A stretch of 5,429 nucleotides of DNA from Amnimonas aquatica (GCF_002943415.1 NZ_PTQZ01000122.1:1-5429), one strand, 5' to 3'; shown: positions 1-5,429, counted from the stretch's first letter. Notes: generated from the letters alone by a model not told the origin. Made by a program: numbers and translations.

Positions 1-7
1 CCTTCAT
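1..7 (-). CDS. possible first codons of a divergent gene, cut by the window edge
   Basis: On the minus strand an ATG AAG (Met-Lys) begins at position 7, preceded by a purine-rich GGGAGGG stretch about 3-4 bases upstream that could be a ribosome binding site. Only seven bases are inside the window, so nothing can be said from the protein itself. In many gammaproteobacteria the gene divergent from def encodes a LysM-domain protein followed by dprA, and this would fit. That is inference from common gene order, not something seen here. It could equally be a chance ATG. Confidence 0.25.
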
Positions 8-98
8 TCGCCCTCCCGCCTCTCTCCGTGACGCCCGCCAGCCGCGTATCGCCCGCGGCGCACCAGCCGGAGCGGTCGCGCTGTGCGGCATCCATGCC

Positions 99-104
99 TA
101 TAAT
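99..104 (+). promoter_or_regulatory. consensus -10 box (TATAAT), promoter of def-fmt-rsmB
   Basis: A perfect TATAAT lies 76 bases before the def start codon, in a region otherwise very rich in G and C, which makes a chance match less likely. No good -35 hexamer is visible 16-18 bases upstream, and the TG at 95-96 is one base too far away for a canonical extended -10. Transcription would begin near 111 and give a leader of about 70 nt. The leader contains a short GGGC-TTTT-GCCC hairpin (114-125) and a strong GGAGGA ribosome binding site at 170-175, five bases before the def ATG. Confidence 0.55.
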
Positions 105-180
105 GTGCGCAGCGGGCTTTTGCCCATCACCCGAGGTTTAGACCCGGTTCGCGGTTTCCGCCAGCGACCGGAGGACGATC

Positions 181-687
181 ATGGCGCTGCTTCCGATACT
201 CGAATTTCCCGATCCGCGTCTGCGCACGGTGGCCAAGCCCGTGGCCGAGGTGAACGACCAGATCCGCCAGCTCGCGAAAGACATGCTGGAGACCATGTAC
301 GACGCGCCCGGCGTCGGTCTCGCGGCGACCCAGATCGACCGTCACATCCGCCTGCTGGTGGTCGATGTCAGCGAAGACCAGTCGCAGCCGCTGGTGTTCA
401 TCAATCCCAGCTTCGAGAAGCTGGGCCCGGAGACCAAGCCCTACGACGAGGGCTGCCTGTCGGTACCCGGCTTCTACGAGAGCGTGGAACGCACCGACCG
501 CATCCGCGTCAGCGCCCTGGACCTCGACGGCAAGCCCTTCAGCCTCGACGCCGACGGTCTGCTGTCGGTGTGCATCCAGCACGAGATCGACCACCTCGAC
601 GGCAAGCTGTTCGTGGACTACATCTCGCCGCTGAAGCGCAACCGCATCAAGAGCAAGCTGGAAAAGCAGCACCGCGCCCGCGCCTGA
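181..687 (+). CDS. def: peptide deformylase
   Basis: This cytoplasmic metalloenzyme removes the N-formyl group from nascent proteins as they leave the ribosome. The 168-residue product has the usual bacterial length and all three family motifs: GVGLAATQ (residues 44-51), EGCLSVP (90-96) and QHEIDHLDG (133-141). The metal ligands are Cys92, His134 and His138, with catalytic Glu135, matching Cys90, His132, His136 and Glu133 of the E. coli enzyme. It is a complete class I (gammaproteobacterial type) deformylase. The ATG at 181 is supported by the GGAGGA site five bases upstream and by the typical N-terminus ([14 protein letters not shown]). It is the first gene of the cluster and 75 bases precede fmt. 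The C-terminal tail is basic ([17 protein letters not shown]), as in many homologues, where this region forms a ribosome-binding helix. Nothing suggests degradation. Confidence 0.97.
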   Translation: MALLPILEFPDPRLRTVAKPVAEVNDQIRQLAKDMLETMYDAPGVGLAATQIDRHIRLLVVDVSEDQSQPLVFINPSFEKLGPETKPYDEGCLSVPGFYESVERTDRIRVSALDLDGKPFSLDADGLLSVCIQHEIDHLDGKLFVDYISPLKRNRIKSKLEKQHRARA

Positions 688-694
688 GCGCGGG
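677..694 (+). promoter_or_regulatory. GC-only hairpin with the def stop codon in its loop
   Basis: CCCGCGC (677-683) pairs perfectly with GCGCGGG (688-694) around the four-base loop CTGA, so the TGA stop codon of def lies in the loop. No T-run follows, so it is not a classical terminator. It could slow transcription or mark an mRNA-processing end between def and fmt, or be a chance product of high GC. The pairing is seen; the role is inference. Confidence 0.3.
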
Positions 695-762
695 GCCGGC
701 GCCCGCCCGGGACGCCTGCGCACGCACCACCCATCCACCGGCAGACAGAACAGGGCAGAGCA

Positions 763-1722
763 TTGGACAGTCACTTGCGCATCGTCTTTGCGGGCACACC
801 GGACTTCGCGGCTGAAAGCCTGCGGGCCCTCCTGCAGGGACACCACGACGTGATCGCCGTCTACACCCAGCCTGACCGCCCCGCCGGCCGCGGCCGCGGG
901 CTCAAGGCCAGCCCGGTCAAGGAGCTGGCACTGGTCCATGACCTGCCCGTGTTCCAGCCTGCCTCGCTGAGGGATGCCGACGCCCAGGCCGAACTCGCGG
1001 CGCTGAAGCCGGACCTCATGGTGGTGGCCGCCTACGGCCTGATCCTGCCCCAGGCCGTGCTCGACGCGCCGCGCCTGGGCTGCATCAACGTGCATGCCTC
1101 GCTGCTGCCGCGCTGGCGCGGCGCGGCGCCGATCCAGCGCGCCATCCTCGCCGGCGACCGCGAGACCGGCATCACCATCATGCAGATGAACGCCGGCCTC
1201 GACACCGGCGCCATGCTCTACAAGGCACCCTGCCCGATCTCCCAGCGCGACACCGGCGCCAGCCTGCACGACCGCCTGACGCTGCTCGGCGGCGATGCCC
1301 TGCTGGCTGTGGTCGACGCCCTGCGCGACGACGAGCCGCTGACCGCCGAAGCGCAGGACGATGCGCAGGCGACCTATGCCGCCAAGCTCAGCAAGGAAGA
1401 AGCGCTGATCGACTGGCAGCTGCCGGCCGACCAGCTCGACCGCCGCATCCGCGCCTTCAACGCCGTGCCGGTGGCGCACACGCTGCTGGCCGGGCAACCG
1501 GTGCGGGTCTGGCAGGCGCGCGCGCTCGACAGCGAGGTCAGCGTGGAAACCCCGGGCACGGTGCTCCGCGCCGACAAGCACGGGCTCGCCGTGGCCGCCG
1601 GGGAGGGCAGCGTGCTGCTGCTGGAAACCCTGCAGCTGGCCGGCGGCAAGGCGCTGCCGGTGGCGCAGCTGCTCAATTCACGCCGCGATGAACTGCAACC
1701 CGGGACGGTATTCGGCACATGA
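763..1722 (+). CDS. fmt: methionyl-tRNA formyltransferase
   Basis: Fmt transfers a formyl group from 10-formyltetrahydrofolate to Met-tRNA(fMet), making the initiator used by the ribosome; Def later reverses the modification on the protein. The 319-residue product is close to the family length (E. coli 315). The N-terminal Rossmann domain shows FAGTPDFA (9-16), the tRNA-contacting loop [18 protein letters not shown] (36-53), and the catalytic region with Asn109, His111, [13 protein letters not shown] (113-125) and Asp147 in GLDTG. These match Asn108, His110 and Asp146 of E. coli. The C-terminal tRNA-binding domain starts near 205, but its usual NPWP reads NAVP (233-236). The start is TTG: no ATG or GTG is in frame upstream before a stop, and [11 protein letters not shown] aligns end to end with E. 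coli MSESLRIIFAG. Only a weak AGGGC lies upstream. The 3' end overlaps rsmB by ATGA. Confidence 0.96.
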   Translation: MDSHLRIVFAGTPDFAAESLRALLQGHHDVIAVYTQPDRPAGRGRGLKASPVKELALVHDLPVFQPASLRDADAQAELAALKPDLMVVAAYGLILPQAVLDAPRLGCINVHASLLPRWRGAAPIQRAILAGDRETGITIMQMNAGLDTGAMLYKAPCPISQRDTGASLHDRLTLLGGDALLAVVDALRDDEPLTAEAQDDAQATYAAKLSKEEALIDWQLPADQLDRRIRAFNAVPVAHTLLAGQPVRVWQARALDSEVSVETPGTVLRADKHGLAVAAGEGSVLLLETLQLAGGKALPVAQLLNSRRDELQPGTVFGT

Positions 1723-3185
1723 GCTCACTGAACGCGAAACGCCACGACAATATCCGCAAGCCCGGCCAGCAGGGCGGCCGCAATGCCGGCAACGGTCAGG
1801 GACGCTCGCCACGCGGACAGCTCGGCGTGCGCGCCCTGGCCGCGCGCGCGCTGGCGCCGGTGCTGGCCGGCAGCGCCTCGCTCAGCGCCACGCTGCCGGC
1901 GGCGCAGCGCGCCTGCCGCGGCGAGGACATCGGCCTGCTGCAGGAGCTGGTGCAGGGCACCGCGCGCAGCGCCATCCACTACCGCACACTGATCAAGCCG
2001 CTGCTGCAGCGGGCGCAGAAGGACACCCTGGTCGAAGCCCTGCTGCTGCTCGGCACCCACCAGCTGCTGGCCATGCGCATTCCCGACCACGCCGCGCTGG
2101 CGGAAACCGTCGAGGCCGCGCGCCAGCTCGGACTGGACAAGCTCACCGGCTTCATCAACGGCGTGCTGCGCAACCTGCAGCGCCGCGAAGAAGAGCTGGT
2201 CGCCGCCGCGCGCATCCAGGAGCACGCGCACCCGGCCTGGCTGCTGCGCCAGCTGCGCCAGGACTGGCCGGACCAGGCCGATGACATCATCGCCGCCAAC
2301 AACAGCCCTTCGCCGCTGACCCTGCGCGTGCACCGCGGACGCGCCACCCGCGAAGCGGTGCTGGCCGCCTGGATCGATGACGGCCTGCCGGTCGAACCCA
2401 CGCGTCATGCGCCGGACGGCCTGCGCCTGACCGAACCGGTGCCGGTGCTCAGCCTGCCCGGCCTCGCCGACGGCCTGGTCTCGGTGCAGGACGAAGCTGC
2501 CCAGCTCGCCGCCTGCCTGCTGGCGCCGCAGCCCGGCGAGCGCGTGCTCGATGCCTGCGCCGCGCCCGGTGGCAAGACCGCGCATCTGCTGGAGATCCAG
2601 CCGGCACTGGCAGCGCTGACCGCGCTCGACAACGATGCCGATCGCCTGAAGCGCGTGGCCGAGAACCTGGCGCGCGCGGGCTACGCCGCGACACCGGCAG
2701 CGGGCGAGGCCCCGGCCGACACCGCGACCGCCGACACCGGCACATCCGCCAGCCCCGACATCACGCTGCGCTGCGCGCCGGCCGAGCAGACCGACAGCTG
2801 GTGGGACGGCCAGGCCTTCGACGCCATCCTGCTCGATGCCCCGTGCAGCGCCACCGGTGTCATCCGCCGGCACCCGGACATCAAGCTGCTGCGCCGCCCG
2901 ACCGATATCGCGCAGACGGTGCGTATCCAGGCAGAGCTGCTGGACCGCCTGTGGCGCACGCTGAAGCCGGGCGGGCGCCTGCTCTACGCCACCTGCTCGG
3001 TGCTGAAGGCCGAGAACGAAGACCAGATCACCGCCTTCCTCGGCCGCACCGCCGATGCCCGTGCCACGCCGCTGCGCTTCGACGGCGAAATGCCGGGGCA
3101 GTGGCGGCCGCAGGGCCGCCAGCTGCTGCCGGAGATCGACGGACACGACGGCTTCTACTTCGCCCTGCTGGAGAAAACCGCCTGA
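1719..3185 (+). CDS. rsmB: 16S rRNA (cytosine-C5) methyltransferase RsmB
   Basis: RsmB uses S-adenosylmethionine to methylate C5 of C967 (E. coli numbering) in 16S rRNA. The 488-residue product has an N-terminal NusB-like RNA-binding domain (about 37-160; note [15 protein letters not shown] and [12 protein letters not shown]), then a Rossmann methyltransferase domain. The latter shows the SAM loop [12 protein letters not shown] (276-287), ALDND (302-306), [17 protein letters not shown] (373-389) and [11 protein letters not shown] (423-433). Cys376 and Cys426 match the paired cysteines 325 and 375 of E. coli RsmB. It exceeds the 429-residue E. coli protein because of a basic Gly/Asn/Gln-rich N-terminal extension (about 1-35) and an Ala/Thr/Pro-rich insert (about 325-348). 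The ATG overlaps the fmt stop and has no strong ribosome binding site, so translation is probably coupled to fmt. A GTG at 1827 is an alternative start nearer the family length. Confidence 0.95.
   Translation: MSSLNAKRHDNIRKPGQQGGRNAGNGQGRSPRGQLGVRALAARALAPVLAGSASLSATLPAAQRACRGEDIGLLQELVQGTARSAIHYRTLIKPLLQRAQKDTLVEALLLLGTHQLLAMRIPDHAALAETVEAARQLGLDKLTGFINGVLRNLQRREEELVAAARIQEHAHPAWLLRQLRQDWPDQADDIIAANNSPSPLTLRVHRGRATREAVLAAWIDDGLPVEPTRHAPDGLRLTEPVPVLSLPGLADGLVSVQDEAAQLAACLLAPQPGERVLDACAAPGGKTAHLLEIQPALAALTALDNDADRLKRVAENLARAGYAATPAAGEAPADTATADTGTSASPDITLRCAPAEQTDSWWDGQAFDAILLDAPCSATGVIRRHPDIKLLRRPTDIAQTVRIQAELLDRLWRTLKPGGRLLYATCSVLKAENEDQITAFLGRTADARATPLRFDGEMPGQWRPQGRQLLPEIDGHDGFYFALLEKTA
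2715..2744 (+). repeat. imperfect tandem 15-bp repeat inside rsmB
   Basis: Two adjacent 15-base units (2715-2729 and 2730-2744) share their first ten bases, GCCGACACCG, and encode [10 protein letters not shown] at residues 333-342 of RsmB. They sit in a low-complexity segment absent from the E. coli protein. A short in-frame duplication is a simple explanation for part of that insert. The repeat is seen directly; the history is inference. Confidence 0.5.
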
Positions 3186-3191
3186 GCCTGC

Positions 3192-3210
3192 CGGGCAGCG
3201 ACACTGCCCG
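3192..3210. terminator. hairpin between convergent rsmB and yidB
   Basis: CGGGCAG (3192-3198) pairs perfectly with CTGCCCG (3204-3210) across a five-base loop. It fills most of the 36-base gap between the two convergent stop codons, seven bases after the rsmB stop and eleven after the stop of the opposing gene. Neither side has a run of T, so it is a weak intrinsic terminator at best. It may only protect the 3' ends of both mRNAs. Confidence 0.4.
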
Positions 3211-3221
3211 CCGTCAGCGCC

Positions 3222-3620
3222 TCAGCGGTTCAGGAAACCCTTGAGCAGATCGGCGCCCTGCGCCAGCAGGTTGCCGCCCTCCGGCAGCTGACCGTTGGGC
3301 GTCAGCTTGTCGATCAGCCCCGGCAGGAACTGCGCCACCTGCGCCGCCGCCTGCTGCGGGTCGATGCCGAGCTTGCCGGCAATGGCGGCGACCTGCGGAC
3401 TGCCCAGCACCTGCTGGATCTGCTCGGCGCTGATCGGCAGGTTCTGGCCGCTGCCGATCCACGACTTCACCTGCTCGCCCAGTCCGCCGGACTGCAGTTT
3501 CTGCACCAGCCCCTGCAACCCGCCCTGTTCGCTGATCAGCGCCTGCACCGCACCCAGCACGCCGCCAGCCTGGCCGCCGGCGTTGCCCAGCAGCGATGTC
3601 ACGTCATCGAGAATGCCCAT
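3222..3620 (-). CDS. yidB: YidB-like DUF937 protein
   Basis: The 132-residue product has the same length as E. coli YidB and resembles it along its whole length: an MG(I/L)-(F/L)DE/DV start, EQGGLQGLVQKLQSGGLG (31-48), SWIGSGQN (53-60), PISAEQIQQVLG (62-73), a KLGID segment (83-87), LPGLIDKLTPNGQLP (99-113) and a C-terminal LLKGFLNR. The family's molecular function is not established. No signal peptide, membrane segment or known catalytic motif is visible; the protein is rich in Gly, Gln and Leu and looks soluble and helical. The start at 3620 has AAAGGA nine bases upstream. An in-frame ATG at 3641 would add MNKGRVT but has no ribosome binding site and lacks the family N-terminus. It is convergent with rsmB and lies downstream of the dehydrogenase terminator, so it is probably transcribed alone. 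No convincing -35/-10 pair was found in 3621-3717. Confidence 0.88.
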   Translation of the reverse strand: MGILDDVTSLLGNAGGQAGGVLGAVQALISEQGGLQGLVQKLQSGGLGEQVKSWIGSGQNLPISAEQIQQVLGSPQVAAIAGKLGIDPQQAAAQVAQFLPGLIDKLTPNGQLPEGGNLLAQGADLLKGFLNR

Positions 3621-3717
3621 GGTCACGCGTCCTTTGTTCATTTCGGGACAGATGAGCTTACGCCCGCGACATGGCCGGCCGGTGACGATCCGACGACGGA
3701 CAGGTGCAGTGGGCAGA

Positions 3718-3753
3718 CATGAAAAAGCCGGGCTTGAGCCCGGCTTTTTCATG
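3718..3753. terminator. strong bidirectional-type intrinsic terminator after the acyl-CoA dehydrogenase gene
   Basis: A perfect inverted repeat runs from 3718 to 3753: 17 bases on each side of a central TG, so a stem of about 16 bp with a four-base loop. The GC-rich core GCCGGGC/GCCCGGC is flanked by AAAAA on one side and TTTTT on the other, so a U-run is made whichever strand is transcribed. It lies 15 bases past the stop codon of the minus-strand dehydrogenase gene and about 97 bases upstream of the yidB start, so its main role should be to end dehydrogenase transcripts and insulate yidB. Confidence 0.9.
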
Positions 3754-3768
3754 CAGCAATAACCCAGC

Positions 3769-4911
3769 TCAGCGGCCGAGCAGCTCGCGCGCGACCACTT
3801 CCTTCATGATCTCGCTGGCACCGCCGTAGATACGCTGGATGCGGGCATCGATGTAGGCACGGGAAACGCCGTATTCGAGCATGTAGCCGTAGCCGCCGTG
3901 CATCTGCAGGCAGGCGTCGGCGACACGGCCCTGCAGCTCGGTGGAATAGAGCTTCACGGCGGCGCCGGTGGGGATGTCCAGCTTGCTGTCGGCGTGCAGG
4001 TCGATGCAGTTGTTGACGAAGGCGCGCGCGGCCAGGATCTCGGTCTTGCAGGTGGCCAGCGTGAAGCGGGTGTTCTGCAGCTGCGACAGCGGCTTGCCGA
4101 AGGCCTTGCGCTCCTGCACGTACTGCACGGTGCGCTCCAGCGTGCCCTCGGAAGCGGCGACGGCGATCACGGCGATGTTCAGGCGCTCGCGCGGCAGCTC
4201 GTTCATCATGTAGGCGAAGCCCTTGCCTTCCTGGCCCAGCAGGCAATCGGCCGGCACGCGCACGTTGTCCATGAACAGCTCGGAGGTGTCCTGCGAGTGC
4301 AGGCCCATCTTCTCCAGCTTCTTGCCCTTCTGGAAGCCCGGCAGCGAGGTGTCCATGAGCAGCAGCGACACGCCCTTGGCGCCGGCGGCGACATCGGTCT
4401 TCACCGCCATGATCACGACATCGGCGTGCTGGCCGTTGGAGATGAAGGTCTTGGAGCCGTTGACGACATAGAAGTCGCCGTCACGCACGGCGGTGGTGCG
4501 GATGCCGGCGAGGTCGGAGCCGGCGCCCGGCTCGGTCATGCCGATGGCGGCCACGGCTTCGCCCGAGGCCAGCTTGGGCAGCCACGCGGCCTTCACGGAT
4601 TCGACGGCGAGGTGCTCGATGTACGGGGCGCAGATGTCGGAGTGGACGCTGACGCCGGTGGCCAGCGAGGTCAGGCCCAGCTTCGCCATTTCGTTGAGGA
4701 TGACCATGGAGTACTGGAACGGCACGCCGACGCCGCCGTACTGCTCCGGCTGGTCGACGCAGAGCAGGCCGTTCTCGCCCAGCTTGTTCCAGATGTCGCG
4801 CGGCATCCACGAATCCTTTTCCCACTGTTCGTAGTGCGGCTGGATCTCGTTTTCCAGGAAGCGCTTGACGTTGTCGCGGAACAGCTCGAGTTCGGCAGCA
4901 TCGATGGTCAT
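3769..4911 (-). CDS. acyl-CoA dehydrogenase, long-chain (LCAD) type
   Basis: This FAD enzyme should catalyse the first step of beta-oxidation, the alpha,beta-dehydrogenation of an acyl-CoA, passing electrons to ETF. The 380-residue product has the family's three parts: N-terminal helices (about 5-120), a middle beta domain with GMTEPGAGSDLAG (124-136, first family signature), and C-terminal helices with QMHGGYGYMLEY (336-347, second signature). The ending RIYGGASEIMKEVVARELLGR resembles mammalian LCAD. The position of the Glu base in medium-chain enzymes (YEGT) is Gly363, while NELPRERL (237-244) supplies Glu238 where LCAD has its catalytic Glu. The ATG at 4911 is chosen because homology begins there; the open frame upstream to 5067 is not ACAD-like. 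Its ribosome binding site is weak (GAG seven bases upstream). Substrate length or branching cannot be read from sequence. It is monocistronic, divergent from the HopJ-family gene, and may be repressed through the palindrome in its leader. Confidence 0.93.
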   Translation of the reverse strand: MTIDAAELELFRDNVKRFLENEIQPHYEQWEKDSWMPRDIWNKLGENGLLCVDQPEQYGGVGVPFQYSMVILNEMAKLGLTSLATGVSVHSDICAPYIEHLAVESVKAAWLPKLASGEAVAAIGMTEPGAGSDLAGIRTTAVRDGDFYVVNGSKTFISNGQHADVVIMAVKTDVAAGAKGVSLLLMDTSLPGFQKGKKLEKMGLHSQDTSELFMDNVRVPADCLLGQEGKGFAYMMNELPRERLNIAVIAVAASEGTLERTVQYVQERKAFGKPLSQLQNTRFTLATCKTEILAARAFVNNCIDLHADSKLDIPTGAAVKLYSTELQGRVADACLQMHGGYGYMLEYGVSRAYIDARIQRIYGGASEIMKEVVARELLGR

Positions 4912-4967
4912 GATTATTCTCGCATTCAGGTGAACATGAAGCCGGTCCGCGGATCCGGCGCACAATA

Positions 4968-4979
4968 GGTCGTACGACC
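4968..4979. promoter_or_regulatory. operator-like perfect palindrome GGTCGTACGACC
   Basis: This 12-bp perfect dyad lies in the gap between the dehydrogenase and HopJ-family genes, nine to twenty bases downstream of the predicted dehydrogenase -10 box, so it would cover the start of transcription. A dimeric TetR- or GntR-family repressor is the most natural type of ligand for such a site, and both families commonly control fatty-acid degradation genes. The palindrome is seen; the regulator is not in the window and its identity is unknown. Confidence 0.5.
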
Positions 4980-4988
4980 AAAGGCGGC

Positions 4989-5018
4989 ATTTTATGACAT
5001 GCCGGTCACGACTGACAG
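4989..5018 (-). promoter_or_regulatory. predicted promoter of the acyl-CoA dehydrogenase gene
   Basis: On the minus strand CTGTCA (5013-5018; four of six to TTGACA) and TAAAAT (4989-4994; five of six to TATAAT) are separated by 18 bases. Transcription would begin near 4982 and give a leader of about 70 nt. The leader holds the palindrome at 4968-4979 and a small GCCGG/CCGGC hairpin (4941-4959). The T/A-rich -10 stands out from the surrounding GC-rich sequence. Confidence 0.5.
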
Positions 5019-5041
5019 GACAAATGTCGCCCAGGCAGGGG

Positions 5042-5070
5042 TTGACCGATGCCAGCGGCGCAGGCATGAA
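5042..5070 (+). promoter_or_regulatory. weak candidate promoter for the HopJ-family gene
   Basis: TTGACC (5042-5047; five of six to TTGACA) is followed after 17 bases by CATGAA (5065-5070; only three of six to TATAAT). Transcription would start near 5077, about 39 bases before the ATG at 5116. The -10 match is poor, so the true promoter may lie elsewhere in the gap. Confidence 0.25.
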
Positions 5071-5072
5071 GG

Positions 5073-5097
5073 AGCCCCCGTGCGTCTTTCCGGGGCT
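5073..5097 (+). promoter_or_regulatory. small leader hairpin before the HopJ-family gene
   Basis: AGCCCC (5073-5078) can pair with GGGGCT (5092-5097) across a 13-base loop, and TTA follows. It is too short and poor in T to call a terminator. If the leader is transcribed, the stem would cover part of the upstream AGGAG site and leave the second AGGAG at 5103-5107, eight bases before the ATG at 5116, exposed. Confidence 0.25.
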
Positions 5098-5115
5098 TTA
5101 TCAGGAGCCTGTGCC

Positions 5116-5429
5116 ATGACACTGACCGAACTGCTCGCCGGCCTGCACGCCGGCCGCTACGACTTCGAGGACATCCAGTCCTACATCCGGAACCATTACG
5201 ACTACACCCCGACCGCCTTCCGCAACGGCAGCGTCAGCAACGACGCCGGCCAGAACGAAGGTTCCTGCCGGCTGTTCGCCTTCGCCCGCCTGGAAGGGCT
5301 GAGCGAGGCCGACACCCTGGTCTGCTTCGGACGCCACTACCGCGATGTGCTGGCCGAGCCGCAGGGCAGCAGCCACGGCAATATCCGCCAGTTCATGCAG
5401 CACGGCTGGGAAGGCATTGCCTTCAGCGG
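5116..5429 (+). CDS. HopJ-family protein (HopJ type III effector domain), 3' end outside window
   Basis: The 104 complete residues seen form nearly the whole of a small conserved domain of usually about 110-115 residues, named after HopPmaJ of Pseudomonas syringae. Family hallmarks are MTLTELLAGL at the start, HYDYTPTAFRNG (27-38), AGQNEGSCRLFAFARLEGLS (44-63), TLVCFGRHYRDVL (67-79), and SSHGNIRQFMQHGWEGIAF (85-103). There is no signal peptide or membrane segment. The molecular role is unknown; the family also occurs widely in non-pathogens, so the effector name should not be taken as function. ATG 5116 is preferred because it matches the family N-terminus and has AGGAG eight bases upstream; a GTG at 5080 in the same frame, with GAAGGAG five bases upstream, could add 12 residues. 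The gene is divergent from the dehydrogenase. No hrp-box-like promoter or secretion gene is nearby. Confidence 0.88.
   Translation, partial: MTLTELLAGLHAGRYDFEDIQSYIRNHYDYTPTAFRNGSVSNDAGQNEGSCRLFAFARLEGLSEADTLVCFGRHYRDVLAEPQGSSHGNIRQFMQHGWEGIAFS

Noticed and set aside
127..1581. Long open minus-strand frame (484 codons) opposite def and fmt
   Set aside because: It lies antisense to two genes with complete, aligned family motifs. Its translation is Gly/Val/Gln/Arg-rich with no recognisable domain, as expected from reading the complement of GC-biased codons.
2236..2265. Repeated CTGCGCCAG units in rsmB (LRQLRQ)
   Set aside because: Only two short copies in a helical stretch with common Leu-Arg-Gln codons; no reason to see more than coding bias.
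1725..3146. Long open minus-strand frame (473 codons) opposite rsmB
   Set aside because: Same cause as the frame opposite def and fmt: it mirrors nearly the whole of a well-supported gene, has low-complexity Arg/Gly/Gln composition, and shows no motif.
3660..3720. Promoter for yidB in the gap upstream
   Set aside because: TAAGCT near 3655-3660 could be a -10 but has no acceptable -35 at 16-18 bases; too weak to report as a feature.
3898..4968. Long open plus-strand frame (356 codons) opposite the acyl-CoA dehydrogenase
   Set aside because: His/Gly/Val/Asp-rich composition without any domain, fully antisense to a clear dehydrogenase with both family signatures.
4912..5067. N-terminal extension of the dehydrogenase up to an ATG at 5067
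   Set aside because: The added residues do not resemble the family and would run through the predicted promoter and palindrome. Homology starts at the ATG at 4911.
5188..5215. GGAACC inside the HopJ-family gene as half of a HrpL-type promoter
   Set aside because: It is within the coding sequence and no CCAC half follows at the required distance.

Overview
The window is GC-rich, densely coding DNA from a proteobacterium, most likely a gammaproteobacterium. The evidence is the def-fmt-rsmB order, an RsmB, a YidB and an Fmt that all read like the gammaproteobacterial forms, and strong G/C preference at third codon positions, which also leaves long empty antisense frames. Genus cannot be fixed from the sequence. 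No rRNA, tRNA, CRISPR array, insertion sequence or phage gene is visible.

Left block (about 99-3185, + strand): a housekeeping cluster for translation. It has a consensus -10 box, then def (peptide deformylase), fmt (methionyl-tRNA formyltransferase, TTG start) and rsmB (16S rRNA m5C methyltransferase). fmt and rsmB overlap by ATGA. Fmt formylates the initiator Met-tRNA, Def removes the formyl group from the finished nascent chain, and RsmB modifies the small-subunit rRNA. The first few bases may hold the start of a divergent gene.

Middle block (3222-4911, - strand): a YidB/DUF937 protein convergent with rsmB, and a long-chain-type acyl-CoA dehydrogenase. They are separated by a long, perfectly paired terminator-type hairpin. 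The dehydrogenase has a plausible promoter with a perfect 12-bp palindrome (GGTCGTACGACC) just downstream of the -10 box, as expected for a repressor operator.

Right edge (5116-5429, + strand): a HopJ-family gene divergent from the dehydrogenase and cut by the window end near its C-terminus.

No previously undescribed multi-gene system was found. The observations most worth checking are the operator-like palindrome, the disordered insert and altered motif in RsmB, the two possible starts of the HopJ gene, and the HopJ gene itself lying outside any secretion locus.
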